Source: Variovorax paradoxus
GTDB lineage: Bacteria > Pseudomonadota > Gammaproteobacteria > Burkholderiales > Burkholderiaceae_C
Direction of reading: 5' to 3'
Length of the DNA stretch: 64,000 nt
Assembly: GCF_024734665.1 (NCBI RefSeq)
Contig: NZ_CP102931.1
Span: 4,586,001 to 4,650,000, forward strand
The notes under the pieces are model-generated. The model was not told where the DNA came from. It made no database searches and worked only from the letters and a program-made list of their open reading frames with translations. Both the position numbers and the translations under genes were made by a program. Positions 33,158 through 42,952 of the stretch are shown piece by piece; within the stretch, counting starts at the first letter, position 1, and every line of letters starts with the position of its first letter.

Positions 33158-34231
33158 ATGACCCGAGACCCCGACCCAACCGGCTTCGCACACCTGGCGG
33201 ATTTCGACGGCACTCGCGACGCCGCCATGCCGCAAGACCGCCTGCGCGCCATCCGCCGCTCAGCCGAAGGCCTGCGCGAACGCCTGCTCGATGCGCCGCC
33301 GGTGCGCTTCGCGCGCAGCTTCAACCTGCTGCGCATTCCGTACCCCGCATGGTTCGCCTTCACCGGCGTGTATTCGCAGCAGCTGCTCAAGCCGCACATG
33401 GTCCACCTGCTGGCGCGCACCGTGCTTATCCAGTACGACGACTTCGAGGGTCGCCTGCGCACGCTGCTGTTCACGCCGGCCGACTTCGAGGCCGGCAACG
33501 AAACACCCTACTTCAAGCGCCTGGGCGAGCAGACGCCGAAGTTCCTGCACAAGACCATCGCGCCGGTCTACCAGACCGTCCTGCAGGCGCTGGCAAGCTG
33601 CGGCGTCGCGCCGGAACAAATCGACTTCATCACCTACGACCACCTGCACACGCAGGACGTACGCCGCTGGCTCGGCAGCGCCGCCATGCCGGGCCTGCTG
33701 CCGAACGCCAGGCTGCTGGTGCACCGCCAGGAACTCGCCAGCGTGCAAGGCTTGCTGCCGGTGCAGGCCGAGTGGTACTGCCCGCACGGGCTGGGCGGCG
33801 TGCCGGCCGAGCGCATCGTGCCCTTCGACGGCAGCATCCAGCTGGGCCACGGCCTTGCGCTGGTGCATTCGCCTGGCCACACAGAGGGCAACCATTCGCT
33901 GGTCTACCGCACCGCCGACGGCCTGCGCGTGAGCAGCGAGAACGGCGTGGCGGCCGACAGCTGGGCGCCGCTGCAGTCGCGGCACAACGGCATCCGCCGC
34001 TACGCGCAGGCTACCGGCGCGGAGGTGATCCTCAACGGCAACACGCAGGAAAGCAGCAACGACCAGTACCTGTCGATGGTGCTGGAGAAGACCCTTGCCG
34101 GCACCTCGTCTTCGCACGGGTTCAGCAATGTCGTGCCGTCGGCCGAATGCTCGCCGCACTGGCTGTTTCCGGGCGCGCCGGCCAGCCACCTGTGGGGCGA
34201 GACCTGCTTCGGCACGCCCACCGTCGCCTGA
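33158..34231 (+). CDS. Metallo-beta-lactamase-fold hydrolase
   Basis: A 357-residue protein with partial metallo-beta-lactamase motifs: H162-x-H164-x2-D167 in DHLHTQD, and H241 in SPGHTEGNHS. The usual bridging Asp of the fold appears to be Glu in VSSENG (E261). The long N-terminal part (1-155) is not a typical MBL segment and carries NLLRIPYPAWFAF. The fold suggests a zinc or iron hydrolase for an ester or lactone. It lies 34 nt after the SDR gene in the same unit. Confidence 0.82.
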   Translation: MTRDPDPTGFAHLADFDGTRDAAMPQDRLRAIRRSAEGLRERLLDAPPVRFARSFNLLRIPYPAWFAFTGVYSQQLLKPHMVHLLARTVLIQYDDFEGRLRTLLFTPADFEAGNETPYFKRLGEQTPKFLHKTIAPVYQTVLQALASCGVAPEQIDFITYDHLHTQDVRRWLGSAAMPGLLPNARLLVHRQELASVQGLLPVQAEWYCPHGLGGVPAERIVPFDGSIQLGHGLALVHSPGHTEGNHSLVYRTADGLRVSSENGVAADSWAPLQSRHNGIRRYAQATGAEVILNGNTQESSNDQYLSMVLEKTLAGTSSSHGFSNVVPSAECSPHWLFPGAPASHLWGETCFGTPTVA

Positions 34232-34270
34232 CACGCCGCCGCAGGAGCAACACAGAAGGAGACACAGACG

Positions 34271-35608
34271 ATGAACACCGCCACCCTCGATGCCGCGGAC
34301 GCACGCACGCCGGCCGAGACCACCGACGCCGCGCTCTTCCGCAAGATCACCTGGCGCCTGATGCCGCTGCTGTGCGCCTGCTACGTGCTGAACTATCTCG
34401 ACCGCACCAACGTCGGCTATGCACAGCTGCAGATGAAGGAACAGCTGGGCTTCAGCGACGCGGTGTTCGGCCTGGGCGCGGGCATCTTCTTCATCGGCTA
34501 TGCGGTGTTCGAGATTCCGAGCAACCTGATGCTCGCGAAGATCGGCGTGCGCGCGACGCTGCTGCGCATCATGGGCCTGTGGGGGCTGGCATCGGCGGCG
34601 ATGATGTTCGCGACCACGCCCACGCAGTTCTACGTGCTGCGCTTTCTCATCGGCGTGTTCGAGGCCGGCTTCGCGCCGGGCGTGCTGTTCTACCTGACGC
34701 TGTGGTTCCCCTCGCACCGCCGCGCACAGGCCACCGCGCTGTTCTTCATGGCTTTCGGCGCGGCGCCCATCGTGGCGGGGCCGATCGCCGGGCTCACCAT
34801 GACCTACCTCGACGGCGTGCTGTCGCTGCGCGGCTGGCAGTGGCTGTTCCTGCTCGAAGGCATTCCGAGCGTGCTGCTGGGCGTGGCGGCGTTCCGCTGG
34901 CTGTCGAACAGTCCGTCGCAGGCGGCCTGGCTGTCCGCGGCCGAAAAGCAACGCGTGGCGCGCCTGCTGGCCGAAGACCAGGCCGCGAACGGCGCCACAG
35001 GGCGCCACACCTTCGGTGCGGCCATGCGCGACGCCCGGGTCTGGCTGATCGGCTTCATGTCGTTCCTGATCATCCTGGGCATCTACGCCATGTCGTTCTG
35101 GCAGCCCACGATCCTGAAGTCGATGGGGCTCAGCGTGCTGCAGATCGGTTTCTATTCAGTCATTCCGGCGATGGCGGGCATTGCGGCCAACATCGTCGTG
35201 GGGCGGCATTCGGACCGGTGCAAGGAGCGCCGCTGGCACTTTGCGCTGAGCGCAGTGGTAGGCGCGACCGGGCTGGCGCTGACCACGCTCTTCATGCACA
35301 ACGCCTTTGCCGCCGTGCTGTGCCTGGCGCTGGCGGCCATGGGCATTTCCGCCGCGTTCACGGTGCTCTGGTCGGTGCCCGGCAATTTCATGTCGAAGAG
35401 CGCCGCGGCTGCGGGCATTGCGCTCATCAGCACCATCGGTGGGAGCGCAGGGCTGGTGGCGCCGATGATGGTCGGCGCGCTGAAGACGCTGACGGGCGGC
35501 TTCACCCTCAGCCTCTACGTGCTGAGCGGGGCCCTGGTGCTGTCGGCATTGCTCATGCTTGTGGCCCTGCCGGCGAGCGCACTGGGCCGGGGACAAGCCC
35601 GGCGCTGA
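34271..35608 (+). CDS. MFS transporter, anion:cation symporter (ACS) type
   Basis: A 445-residue carrier with about 12 hydrophobic segments. NYLDRTNVGYAQLQMKEQLG, the motif A region around SNLMLAKIGVRATLLRIMGL and VFEAGFAPGVLFYLTLWFPSHRRAQATALF are typical of ACS transporters, which import organic anions such as hydroxy-aromatic acids, tartrate or sugar acids. AGAAGGAGACACAGACG precedes the ATG. It probably takes up the compound processed by the SDR and hydrolase upstream. Confidence 0.93.
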   Translation: MNTATLDAADARTPAETTDAALFRKITWRLMPLLCACYVLNYLDRTNVGYAQLQMKEQLGFSDAVFGLGAGIFFIGYAVFEIPSNLMLAKIGVRATLLRIMGLWGLASAAMMFATTPTQFYVLRFLIGVFEAGFAPGVLFYLTLWFPSHRRAQATALFFMAFGAAPIVAGPIAGLTMTYLDGVLSLRGWQWLFLLEGIPSVLLGVAAFRWLSNSPSQAAWLSAAEKQRVARLLAEDQAANGATGRHTFGAAMRDARVWLIGFMSFLIILGIYAMSFWQPTILKSMGLSVLQIGFYSVIPAMAGIAANIVVGRHSDRCKERRWHFALSAVVGATGLALTTLFMHNAFAAVLCLALAAMGISAAFTVLWSVPGNFMSKSAAAAGIALISTIGGSAGLVAPMMVGALKTLTGGFTLSLYVLSGALVLSALLMLVALPASALGRGQARR

Positions 35609-35656
35609 GCCCGCGCGCCCCTTTCGGGGTCATGTTCCATTTAGGTGCACAGATCT

Positions 35657-35691
35657 TGCATACCAGTTGGCACAGAAGCTGCTGGTATGCA
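35657..35691. promoter_or_regulatory. Operator: perfect 10-bp inverted repeat before the GntR gene
   Basis: TGCATACCAG (35657-35666) and CTGGTATGCA (35682-35691) are perfect complements with a 15-nt spacer. The right arm ends 5 nt before the GntR start codon. GntR/FCD regulators usually repress their own operon from such sites, and this gene opens the ABC-importer operon. Confidence 0.6.
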
Positions 35692-35696
35692 GGCCT

Positions 35697-36479
35697 ATGG
35701 CCATCTCCGCATCCGAAATCAGTGCACGCATCGTCGAGGCGGTGATGGCGCAGAAGCTCGCCCCGGGTTCGCGCCTGGGCGAGCAGCAGCTGGCGATGCT
35801 GTTCGACTGCAGCCGCACCATCGTGCGCGAGGCCCTCACGCGGCTGGCGGCGCGCGGCATCGTCACGGTGAGCGCGCGGCGCGGCTGGTTCGTCATCGAG
35901 CCATCTCAGGACGAGGCGCGCGAAGCCTTCGAGGCGCGGCGCGTGATCGAGCTGGGCCTCATCCGCAGTGCGGGCAGCACCGGAAAGATCGAGAAGACCG
36001 CCCTGCGCCAATTGAAGGCGCACCTTCAGCGTGAAAAAGCCGCACTGAAAGAAAGCGACGTCGGCAACCGCAGCTTCCTGCTGGGCGACTTCCACGTGTG
36101 CCTGGCCGAATGCCTGGGCAACACACTGCTGGCCGACACGCTGCGCGACTACACGGCGCGCACCACGCTGATCGCCATGCTCTACCAGTCCACGCACGAC
36201 GCGGTGCAGTCGTGCGAAGACCACGTGCAGATCGTCGCGGCGCTCGAGCGCGGCGACCATGCCGCCGCCGAGGCGCTGATGGCCGCGCACATCGGCACGG
36301 TGCAGTCAGCACTGCGCGTGCAGGCACCCACCGATCCGCTCGCGCAGCTGCGCGATGCGCTGGCGCCGCTGCACAACACCAATGCCGCCCCGGCGCCCAA
36401 GGCCAGAAAGCGCCGCAAGGCTGCCGACGCCGCGTCCCCCGATTCAGATTCTTCGACTTACCTAGGAGCCCTGCTATGA
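35697..36479 (+). CDS. GntR-family transcriptional regulator (FCD type)
   Basis: A 260-residue regulator with an N-terminal winged helix (LGEQQLAMLFDCSRTIVREALTRLAARG) and an all-helical FCD ligand-binding domain (residues about 85-215, with DFHVCLAECLGN and CEDHVQIVAALERGD). The C-terminus is Ala/Lys-rich (APAPKARKRRKAADAA). Its stop overlaps the start of the binding-protein gene (ATGA), so it is the first gene of the importer operon and probably responds to the imported compound or a product of it. Confidence 0.92.
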   Translation: MAISASEISARIVEAVMAQKLAPGSRLGEQQLAMLFDCSRTIVREALTRLAARGIVTVSARRGWFVIEPSQDEAREAFEARRVIELGLIRSAGSTGKIEKTALRQLKAHLQREKAALKESDVGNRSFLLGDFHVCLAECLGNTLLADTLRDYTARTTLIAMLYQSTHDAVQSCEDHVQIVAALERGDHAAAEALMAAHIGTVQSALRVQAPTDPLAQLRDALAPLHNTNAAPAPKARKRRKAADAASPDSDSSTYLGALL

Positions 36480-37276
36480 CCTTCTCTGCATCCAAACGCA
36501 ACCTCGCCCTTGCGCTTGCTTCCGTTGCCATGTTGGCCTCGGCCGGCGGCGCGTACGCCCAGAACGCGCTCGACAACGTGCTCAAGGCCAAGACCATCAA
36601 GATCGCCGTGCCCACCGACTATCCGCCCTACGGCTCGGTCGACAAGAACATGAAGCCGCAGGGCCTCGACGTTGAAATGGCCGAGCTCATCGCCGCCAAG
36701 CTCGGCGTGAAGGTCGAGCTGGTGCCCGTGACCAGCGCCAACCGCATTCCGTACCTGCAGACCAGGAAGGCCGACCTGGTGATCTCCACGCTCGGCAAGA
36801 ACCCGGAGCGCGAGAAGGTGATCGAATTCACGTCGGCTTATGCGCCCTTCTTCCAGGCCGTGTACGCCGCCAAGAGCATGAAGCTCACCAGCTTCGCCGA
36901 CATGGCCGGCAAGACCGTTGCCGTGACGCGCGGCGCGATGGAAGACCAGGAGCTGAACAAGGTGGCGCCGCCGAACGTCGACTACCGCCGCTTCGAGGAC
37001 AACAACGCGACCATCGCCGCCTTCGTGGCCGGCCAGACGCAAACCCTCGCAACCAGCGCGGCGGTCGCTGGCGACATGCTCGCCAAGAATCCGAAGGTGA
37101 GCGCCGAGTTCAAGCTGCTGCTGAAAGACAGCCCCTGCTTCGTTGGCGTCGCCAAGGGTGAAACCTCGTTGAAGACCAAGGTCAACGAAATCATTGCCGC
37201 CGCCAAGAAGGACGGCACGCTGGACGCCATGTCGAAGAAGTGGCTCGGCAAGGCAGCCGGCGACCTTCCCGTCTGA
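36476..37276 (+). CDS. ABC transporter substrate-binding protein, polar amino acid type
   Basis: A 266-residue periplasmic protein with a signal peptide (MTFSASKRNLALALASVAML, cleavage near GAYAQN) and a type 3 solute-binding fold: IAVPTDYPPYGSVDKNMKPQ, GLDVEMAELIAAKLGV, NRIPYLQTRKADLVISTLGK. These proteins bind amino acids, opines or related small molecules. The gene overlaps the GntR gene by 4 nt and is followed by two permeases and an ATPase, a complete importer. Confidence 0.94.
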   Translation: MTFSASKRNLALALASVAMLASAGGAYAQNALDNVLKAKTIKIAVPTDYPPYGSVDKNMKPQGLDVEMAELIAAKLGVKVELVPVTSANRIPYLQTRKADLVISTLGKNPEREKVIEFTSAYAPFFQAVYAAKSMKLTSFADMAGKTVAVTRGAMEDQELNKVAPPNVDYRRFEDNNATIAAFVAGQTQTLATSAAVAGDMLAKNPKVSAEFKLLLKDSPCFVGVAKGETSLKTKVNEIIAAAKKDGTLDAMSKKWLGKAAGDLPV

Positions 37277-37291
37277 TCGAACTGCGCGGCC

Positions 37292-37954
37292 ATGAACATC
37301 GAGTTTGACTTTGGCGCGGTGCTCGCCGAATGGCCGCTGCTGCTGCGCGGCGTGGCGTGGACCGTCGGCCTCACCGCCGTGGGCACCGTGCTGGGCATGA
37401 TCGTCGGCACCTTCTGCGCATGGGCGCGCTCGGGCGGCCCGAAGTGGCTGCGCGCCATCGTGGGCACCTATGTGGAGCTGATCCGCAACACGCCCTTCAT
37501 CGTGCAGCTGTTCTTCATCTTCTTCGGGCTGCCGGCGGCGGGCGTCAAGCTCTCGCCGGAGGTAGCTTCGGTGATCGCGATGGTGATGAACCTGGGCGCC
37601 TATTCCACCGAGATCATCCGCGCCGGCATCGAGGCCACGCCCAAGGGGCAGATCGAGGCGGCCGTGAGCCTGGCGCTGAGCAAGTCGCAGGTGTTCCTGC
37701 GCGTGGTGCTGCCGCCGGCGCTGAAGAAGGTGTGGCCCGCAATGGTGAGCCAGATCGTCATCGTGATGCTGGGCTCCGCCGTGTGCGGACAGATCTCGAC
37801 CGAGGAGCTGAGCTACGCGGCCAACCTGATCCAGAGCCGCAACTTCCGCGCCTTCGAGGCTTTCATCATCGCCACGCTGATCTACCTGGCGCTGTCGGTG
37901 GCGCTGCGGCGTCTGCTCGACTGGGCGGGTCCGAAGTTCTTCTTCGGCCGCTGA
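37292..37954 (+). CDS. ABC transporter permease, polar amino acid type
   Basis: A 220-residue inner-membrane permease of the HisM/GlnP family with about five helices. The ATPase-contact (EAA) motif is IEAAVSLALSKSQVFLRVVLP; VELIRNTPFIVQLFFIFFGLP is the conserved N-terminal region. It starts 15 nt after the binding protein and forms a heterodimer with the next gene product. Confidence 0.94.
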   Translation: MNIEFDFGAVLAEWPLLLRGVAWTVGLTAVGTVLGMIVGTFCAWARSGGPKWLRAIVGTYVELIRNTPFIVQLFFIFFGLPAAGVKLSPEVASVIAMVMNLGAYSTEIIRAGIEATPKGQIEAAVSLALSKSQVFLRVVLPPALKKVWPAMVSQIVIVMLGSAVCGQISTEELSYAANLIQSRNFRAFEAFIIATLIYLALSVALRRLLDWAGPKFFFGR

Positions 37955-37978
37955 CCGAATACCGAGGCCTTTTTCACC

Positions 37979-38615
37979 ATGGCTGATTTTTCTCTCTGGG
38001 ACATCCTGCGCAACCTGCTGATGGCGTTGCGCTGGACCGTCGTGCTGTCGCTCATCGCCTTCATCGGCGGTGGCCTCGTGGGTGCCCTGCTGCTGTTTTT
38101 GCGGATGCGCGGCGGCAAGGCGATCGGCAGGGTCGTGGGCCTGTATGTGCAGCTCTTCCAGGGCACGCCACTGCTGATGCAGCTGTTCCTGGCCTACTTC
38201 GGCATTGCGCTGTTCGGCATCGACGTGTCGGCGTGGACGGCCGCGAGCGTTGCACTCACGCTCTACACCAGTGCCTTTCTCACCGAAATCTGGCGCGGCT
38301 GCGTGGCATCGATTCCGAAGGGCCAGTGGGAAGCCTCGGGCAGCCTGGCCCTCAGCTTCGGCGAGCAAATGCGCCACGTGATCCTGCCGCAGGCCGTGAA
38401 GATCGCCATTGCGCCCACGGTCGGCTTTCTGGTGCAGGTGATCAAGGGCACGGCGCTGGCGTCGGTGATTGGTTTTGTCGAACTCACCAAGGCCGGCAGC
38501 ATGATTTCGAATGCCACCTTCAAGCCCTTCGTGGTGTTCAGCTGCGTGGCCCTGCTTTATTTTGTGCTGTGCTTCCCCGTGAGCCTGTACGCCAAGAATC
38601 TCGAGAGGAAAACCC

Positions 38616-38632
<17 letters not shown>
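37979..38632 (+). CDS. ABC transporter permease, polar amino acid type
   Basis: The second permease, 217 residues, has the same layout: YVQLFQGTPLLMQLFLAYFG, then the EAA motif IPKGQWEASGSLALSFGEQM and VILPQAVKIAIAP. It pairs with the preceding permease. Its last 17 nt overlap the ATPase gene, which suggests coupled translation. Confidence 0.94.
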
Positions 38633-39395
<763 letters not shown>

Positions 39396-39445
39396 GTGAT
39401 TGAGACCGAGAGGGGTCTTGCGGTCGGCTATCCTCCGCCACCGCG

Positions 39446-39934
39446 ATGTACATAGAGCAAGCAACACCCTCCGAAGCGGCCACAGTTGCCGCCGTTCTGA
39501 ACGAAGCCGCCCAATGGCTCGCCGCCGATGGCCGGCCGCTGTGGTCGGCCGCCGACGTCGGCCTCGAGCGCGTGCAGCGCGACACCGATGCCGGGCGCTA
39601 CTTCATCGCACGCGAAAACGGCGACGTGGCCGGCGTGGTGCGGCTCGACATGGAAGACCCATTCTTCTGGCCCGAGATCGAACCGGGCAGTTCGGCGTTC
39701 GTGCACAAGCTGGCTGTTCGCCGGGCGTGGGCCGGGCGCGGCGTGTCGACCGCCCTCCTGGCCTTTGCACGAGAGCGCGCCTTCGAGCTCGGGCGCAGGC
39801 ATCTGCGGCTCGATTGCGTGGCAGACAGGGCGGCCCTGCGAAGCCTCTATGAACGCTTCGGTTTCCTGCTGCACAGCGAGATTCAAAAGGGCACCTCGTC
39901 CTTTGCCCGCTACGAACTCCCCTTGGGCAACTAG
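39446..39934 (+). CDS. GNAT-family N-acetyltransferase
   Basis: A 162-residue acetyltransferase: FVHKLAVRRAWAGRGVSTALL holds the acetyl-CoA loop and LRLDCVADRAALRSLYERFGF the C-terminal core. MYIEQATPSEAATVAAVLNEAAQWL is a common GNAT opening. It stands alone between the importer operon and a LysR gene. Substrate unknown. Confidence 0.9.
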   Translation: MYIEQATPSEAATVAAVLNEAAQWLAADGRPLWSAADVGLERVQRDTDAGRYFIARENGDVAGVVRLDMEDPFFWPEIEPGSSAFVHKLAVRRAWAGRGVSTALLAFARERAFELGRRHLRLDCVADRAALRSLYERFGFLLHSEIQKGTSSFARYELPLGN

Positions 39935-39952
39935 CCAGCCTCGCGCCGCACC

Positions 39953-40846
39953 ATGCAATTCAAATGGATGGAGGACTTCATCGCGCTGGCGCAGACGCGC
40001 AGCTTCACGCGCGCGGCCGAGCTTCGCCACGTCACGCACCCGGCCTTCGGACGGCGCATCCGCGCACTCGAGTCGTGGGCCGGCGCCACGCTGATCGAAC
40101 GCGGCAGCTCGCCGGTCGTGCTCACGGCGGCAGGCGAGAGCTTCCTGGACAACGCCAGCCAGGTGGTGCGCAGCGTCGAGGGCTCGCGCGAAGAGGTGCA
40201 CAACGTGGCCGGCCGGCAGGCCCGCACGGTGACGCTGGTCACGGGCCGCACGCTCGCGCGCACGGTAATGGCCGACTGGCTGGTGCGGCTGCAACCCGTG
40301 CTGCGCGATGGCGAGGTGCGCGTGCTGACGGGTGCGCTGGCGGAAACGGTGCGAATGCTGGAACACAACGAGGTGGATTTCTCGCTGATCTTTCATCACG
40401 CCGCGCTCACTTTCCGACTCGATGGGCGGCAGTTTTCCCATGTGACGGTGGCGTCCGACAAGCTCGTGCCCGTGTCGCGCACCGATGCGCAAGGCCTTGC
40501 CAGGCACAGCTTCGACGGCACCGGCCAGGTGCCGTTTCTGTCTTATGTCCGCACGCTCGCCATGGGCCGCATGGTGGAAGACCTGCTCGCCAACAATCCG
40601 CAGGCGCCGCGCCTCCAACGCCGCATCGAATGCGATTCGGCCGATGCACTCTACGAGTACGTGCTGAGAGGGCTGGGCGTGGCATGGCTGCCCTGGTCGA
40701 TGGTGCAGGGCGATTGCAAGGCCGGTCGGCTGGTGCCCGTGGGCGGCCGGCGCATGGAGGTGCGCTTCGAGGTTCGGCTCTATCGGCCGAAGCGCCGGCT
40801 GGGTCCGCTGGCCGAGGATGTGTGGCGGGCAATGACGCCGCGCTAG
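39953..40846 (+). CDS. LysR-family transcriptional regulator
   Basis: A 297-residue regulator with the N-terminal helix-turn-helix (ALAQTRSFTRAAELRHVTHP, then AFGRRIRALESWAGATLIER) and an effector domain. The HTH differs from the consensus (HVTHPAFGRRI in place of SQPALSRQI), as in a branch of LysR regulators typical of Burkholderiales. The Bug-type gene and hydrolase follow on the same strand and are the likely targets. Confidence 0.92.
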   Translation: MQFKWMEDFIALAQTRSFTRAAELRHVTHPAFGRRIRALESWAGATLIERGSSPVVLTAAGESFLDNASQVVRSVEGSREEVHNVAGRQARTVTLVTGRTLARTVMADWLVRLQPVLRDGEVRVLTGALAETVRMLEHNEVDFSLIFHHAALTFRLDGRQFSHVTVASDKLVPVSRTDAQGLARHSFDGTGQVPFLSYVRTLAMGRMVEDLLANNPQAPRLQRRIECDSADALYEYVLRGLGVAWLPWSMVQGDCKAGRLVPVGGRRMEVRFEVRLYRPKRRLGPLAEDVWRAMTPR

Positions 40847-40942
40847 CCCAATCCAATCAGCACGACTTCGTGCCAGCACGGCACCATGCAAGAACAATCG
40901 GCCCCGCAGAATCCTCAGGATTACTACAACTCCGAGGCAACG

Positions 40943-41923
40943 ATGCGTCTTCCCCGTGCTTTCTCCTCCTGTCTCGCCGTGATCCTGTGCGGCCTTGCCT
41001 GGGCCGCGGCCGGCCCGGCCAGTGCCCAGGCCTACCCGAACAAGCCAATCACGCTGGTGGTGGCCTACCCGCCGGGCGGCTCGACCGATCTCACCGGGCG
41101 TGCGCTCGGCGTCGAGTTGTCCCATCGCCTCGGCGTACCGGTAATCATCGACAACGTGGGCGGTGCCGGTGGCGCCATCGGCGCGCAGAAAGTCGCCAAT
41201 GCCGCGCCCGATGGCTACACGCTGCTCGCCGGTGCCAGCAACGAAGTGGCGATCAACAGGCTGGTCAACAGCAACGTGAAGTACGAGCCGAAGGACTTCA
41301 CCCCCATCGGCCTGATTGCCTCGCAGCCGCTGGTCCTGGTGGCCGCCCCGGGCGCCGGCGTGAAGAACACCGGCGAATTCCTCGCGCTGCTGAAGAAGAA
41401 CCCCGGCAAGTACAGCTACGGCAGCTCCGGCGTCGGAACCTCGCTGCACCTGGCCGGCGAAATGCTCAAGCAGCAGGGCGGCGTGTTCATGACGCACGTG
41501 CCCTACCGCGGCGTGGCGCCGCTCACCAATGACCTTCTGGGCGGCAACATCGACTTCGGCGTGTTCGTCCTCTCCAGCGCCCTGCCCTACATCCGCAGCG
41601 GCAAGATGGTGGCGCTGGGCACCACCGAGGCCAGGCGCTCGGCCATCACGCCCGACCTGCCGGCGCTCAGCGAGAGCCCGAGCCTCAAGGGCCTGGACAT
41701 CGGCGTCTGGTTCGCGCTGCTGGGGCCGGCGAAGCTGCCGGAGCCGGTGCTGGCCCGGCTGAAGACGGCACTGAACGAGACGCTGCAGTCGCCCGACTTC
41801 CGCAAGAAGATGGAAGCCACCAGCTCGGTCGTTCCGACGTCGAACGTGGACATCGACAAATTCCTGGTCACCGAGACCGCCAAATACAAGACCATCGTCA
41901 AATTCGCCAACATCAAGGAATGA
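40943..41923 (+). CDS. Bug-family (TTT) periplasmic solute-binding protein
   Basis: A 326-residue receptor with a signal peptide (MRLPRAFSSCLAVILCGLAW, cleavage near PASAQA) and the family motifs YPNKPITLVVAYPPGGSTDL, ANAAPDGYTLLAGASNEVA and HVPYRGVAPLTNDLLGGNI. The start at 40943 gives a normal signal peptide; the ATG at 40886 adds 19 residues. It overlaps the hydrolase gene by ATGA. The tight coupling suggests that its ligand, or a product of it, is cleaved by that hydrolase. Confidence 0.94.
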   Translation: MRLPRAFSSCLAVILCGLAWAAAGPASAQAYPNKPITLVVAYPPGGSTDLTGRALGVELSHRLGVPVIIDNVGGAGGAIGAQKVANAAPDGYTLLAGASNEVAINRLVNSNVKYEPKDFTPIGLIASQPLVLVAAPGAGVKNTGEFLALLKKNPGKYSYGSSGVGTSLHLAGEMLKQQGGVFMTHVPYRGVAPLTNDLLGGNIDFGVFVLSSALPYIRSGKMVALGTTEARRSAITPDLPALSESPSLKGLDIGVWFALLGPAKLPEPVLARLKTALNETLQSPDFRKKMEATSSVVPTSNVDIDKFLVTETAKYKTIVKFANIKE

Positions 41924-42894
41924 GCTTGTCCACGCTGTTTCAACTCCCCGCCCCCGATCTTTCTGCCTGGCGCACAGGCAACACCGGCGTCGAAGGCGTC
42001 TGGCACTTCGAAGCCGAAGCGCCCGGCCGGCACGTGATGATCAGCGCGCTCGTGCACGGCAACGAAGTGTGCGGCGCCTGGGCGCTCAAGGGCCTGCTGG
42101 AGGCCGGCGTGCGCCCGCAGCACGGCACGCTCACGCTGGCGTTCTGCAACCTGGAAGCCTTCGACACCTTCGACGTGGCCGACCACGATGCCTCGCGCTT
42201 TGTGGACGAAGACCTCAATCGCCAGTGGTTGCCCGATCGCATCGAGGCCGGTGGCACGCGGGAGCGGCGTCGCGCCGCGGCGCTGCTGCCCTACGTGACC
42301 CAGGCCGACTGGCTGCTCGACCTGCACTCGATGCACGAGCCCTCGGCGCCGCTGACGCTCACCGGCATCCAGCCGCGCAACCTGCGGCTGGCGCAGGCAA
42401 TGCGCAGCCCGGAGCACGTGGTCATCGACGCGGGCCACAAGGACGGCGTGCGCATGCGCGACTTCGGCCGGTTCGGCGCGCCCGATGCCGACGCGCAAAG
42501 CGACGCCCTCGCACTGCTGGTCGAATGCGGATTCCATGGCGACCCGGCCAGCCGCACCGTGGCGCAAGACCAGTGCGCGCGCTTCCTGCGGGCCGCCGGC
42601 ACACTGGACGACGACGCCATCGCGCAACAACTGCCCGGCTGGCTGCAGCCGGACGCGCCCCGTCAGTGGGGGCTGGACGTGACCGGCCCGGTGGTGGCGC
42701 GCAGCGAGGACTTCCGCTTCGCGCAGCCCTTCACCGGCCTGGAAGTGATCGAACGCGCGGGCACCGTGATCGGCTGGAACGAGGGCGAACCCGTGGTCAC
42801 GCCCTACGACGACTGCGTGCTCGTGATGCCTTCCACGCGCCAGGCCAAGCCCGGCGTGACGGTGGTGCGTTACGCCCGTCGCCGGCTCCTCTAG
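41920..42894 (+). CDS. Succinylglutamate desuccinylase/aspartoacylase family hydrolase
   Basis: A 324-residue zinc hydrolase of the AstE/aspartoacylase (M14-like) family. The metal ligands are H46 and E49 (VHGNEVCG) and H136 (LLDLHSMHE), with DLNRQW carrying the substrate-binding Arg. It cleaves an N-acyl bond of an amino acid-like compound. No arginine succinyltransferase genes are nearby, so AstE itself is unlikely. The start overlaps the Bug-type stop (ATGA). Cytoplasmic by absence of a signal peptide. Confidence 0.9.
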   Translation: MSLSTLFQLPAPDLSAWRTGNTGVEGVWHFEAEAPGRHVMISALVHGNEVCGAWALKGLLEAGVRPQHGTLTLAFCNLEAFDTFDVADHDASRFVDEDLNRQWLPDRIEAGGTRERRRAAALLPYVTQADWLLDLHSMHEPSAPLTLTGIQPRNLRLAQAMRSPEHVVIDAGHKDGVRMRDFGRFGAPDADAQSDALALLVECGFHGDPASRTVAQDQCARFLRAAGTLDDDAIAQQLPGWLQPDAPRQWGLDVTGPVVARSEDFRFAQPFTGLEVIERAGTVIGWNEGEPVVTPYDDCVLVMPSTRQAKPGVTVVRYARRRLL

Positions 42895-42952
42895 GGCCTC
42901 CCCGGGGGGCGGCTGGCGGGAACCTTTGCGGCTGTGGCAAGCTCGGGACGGT

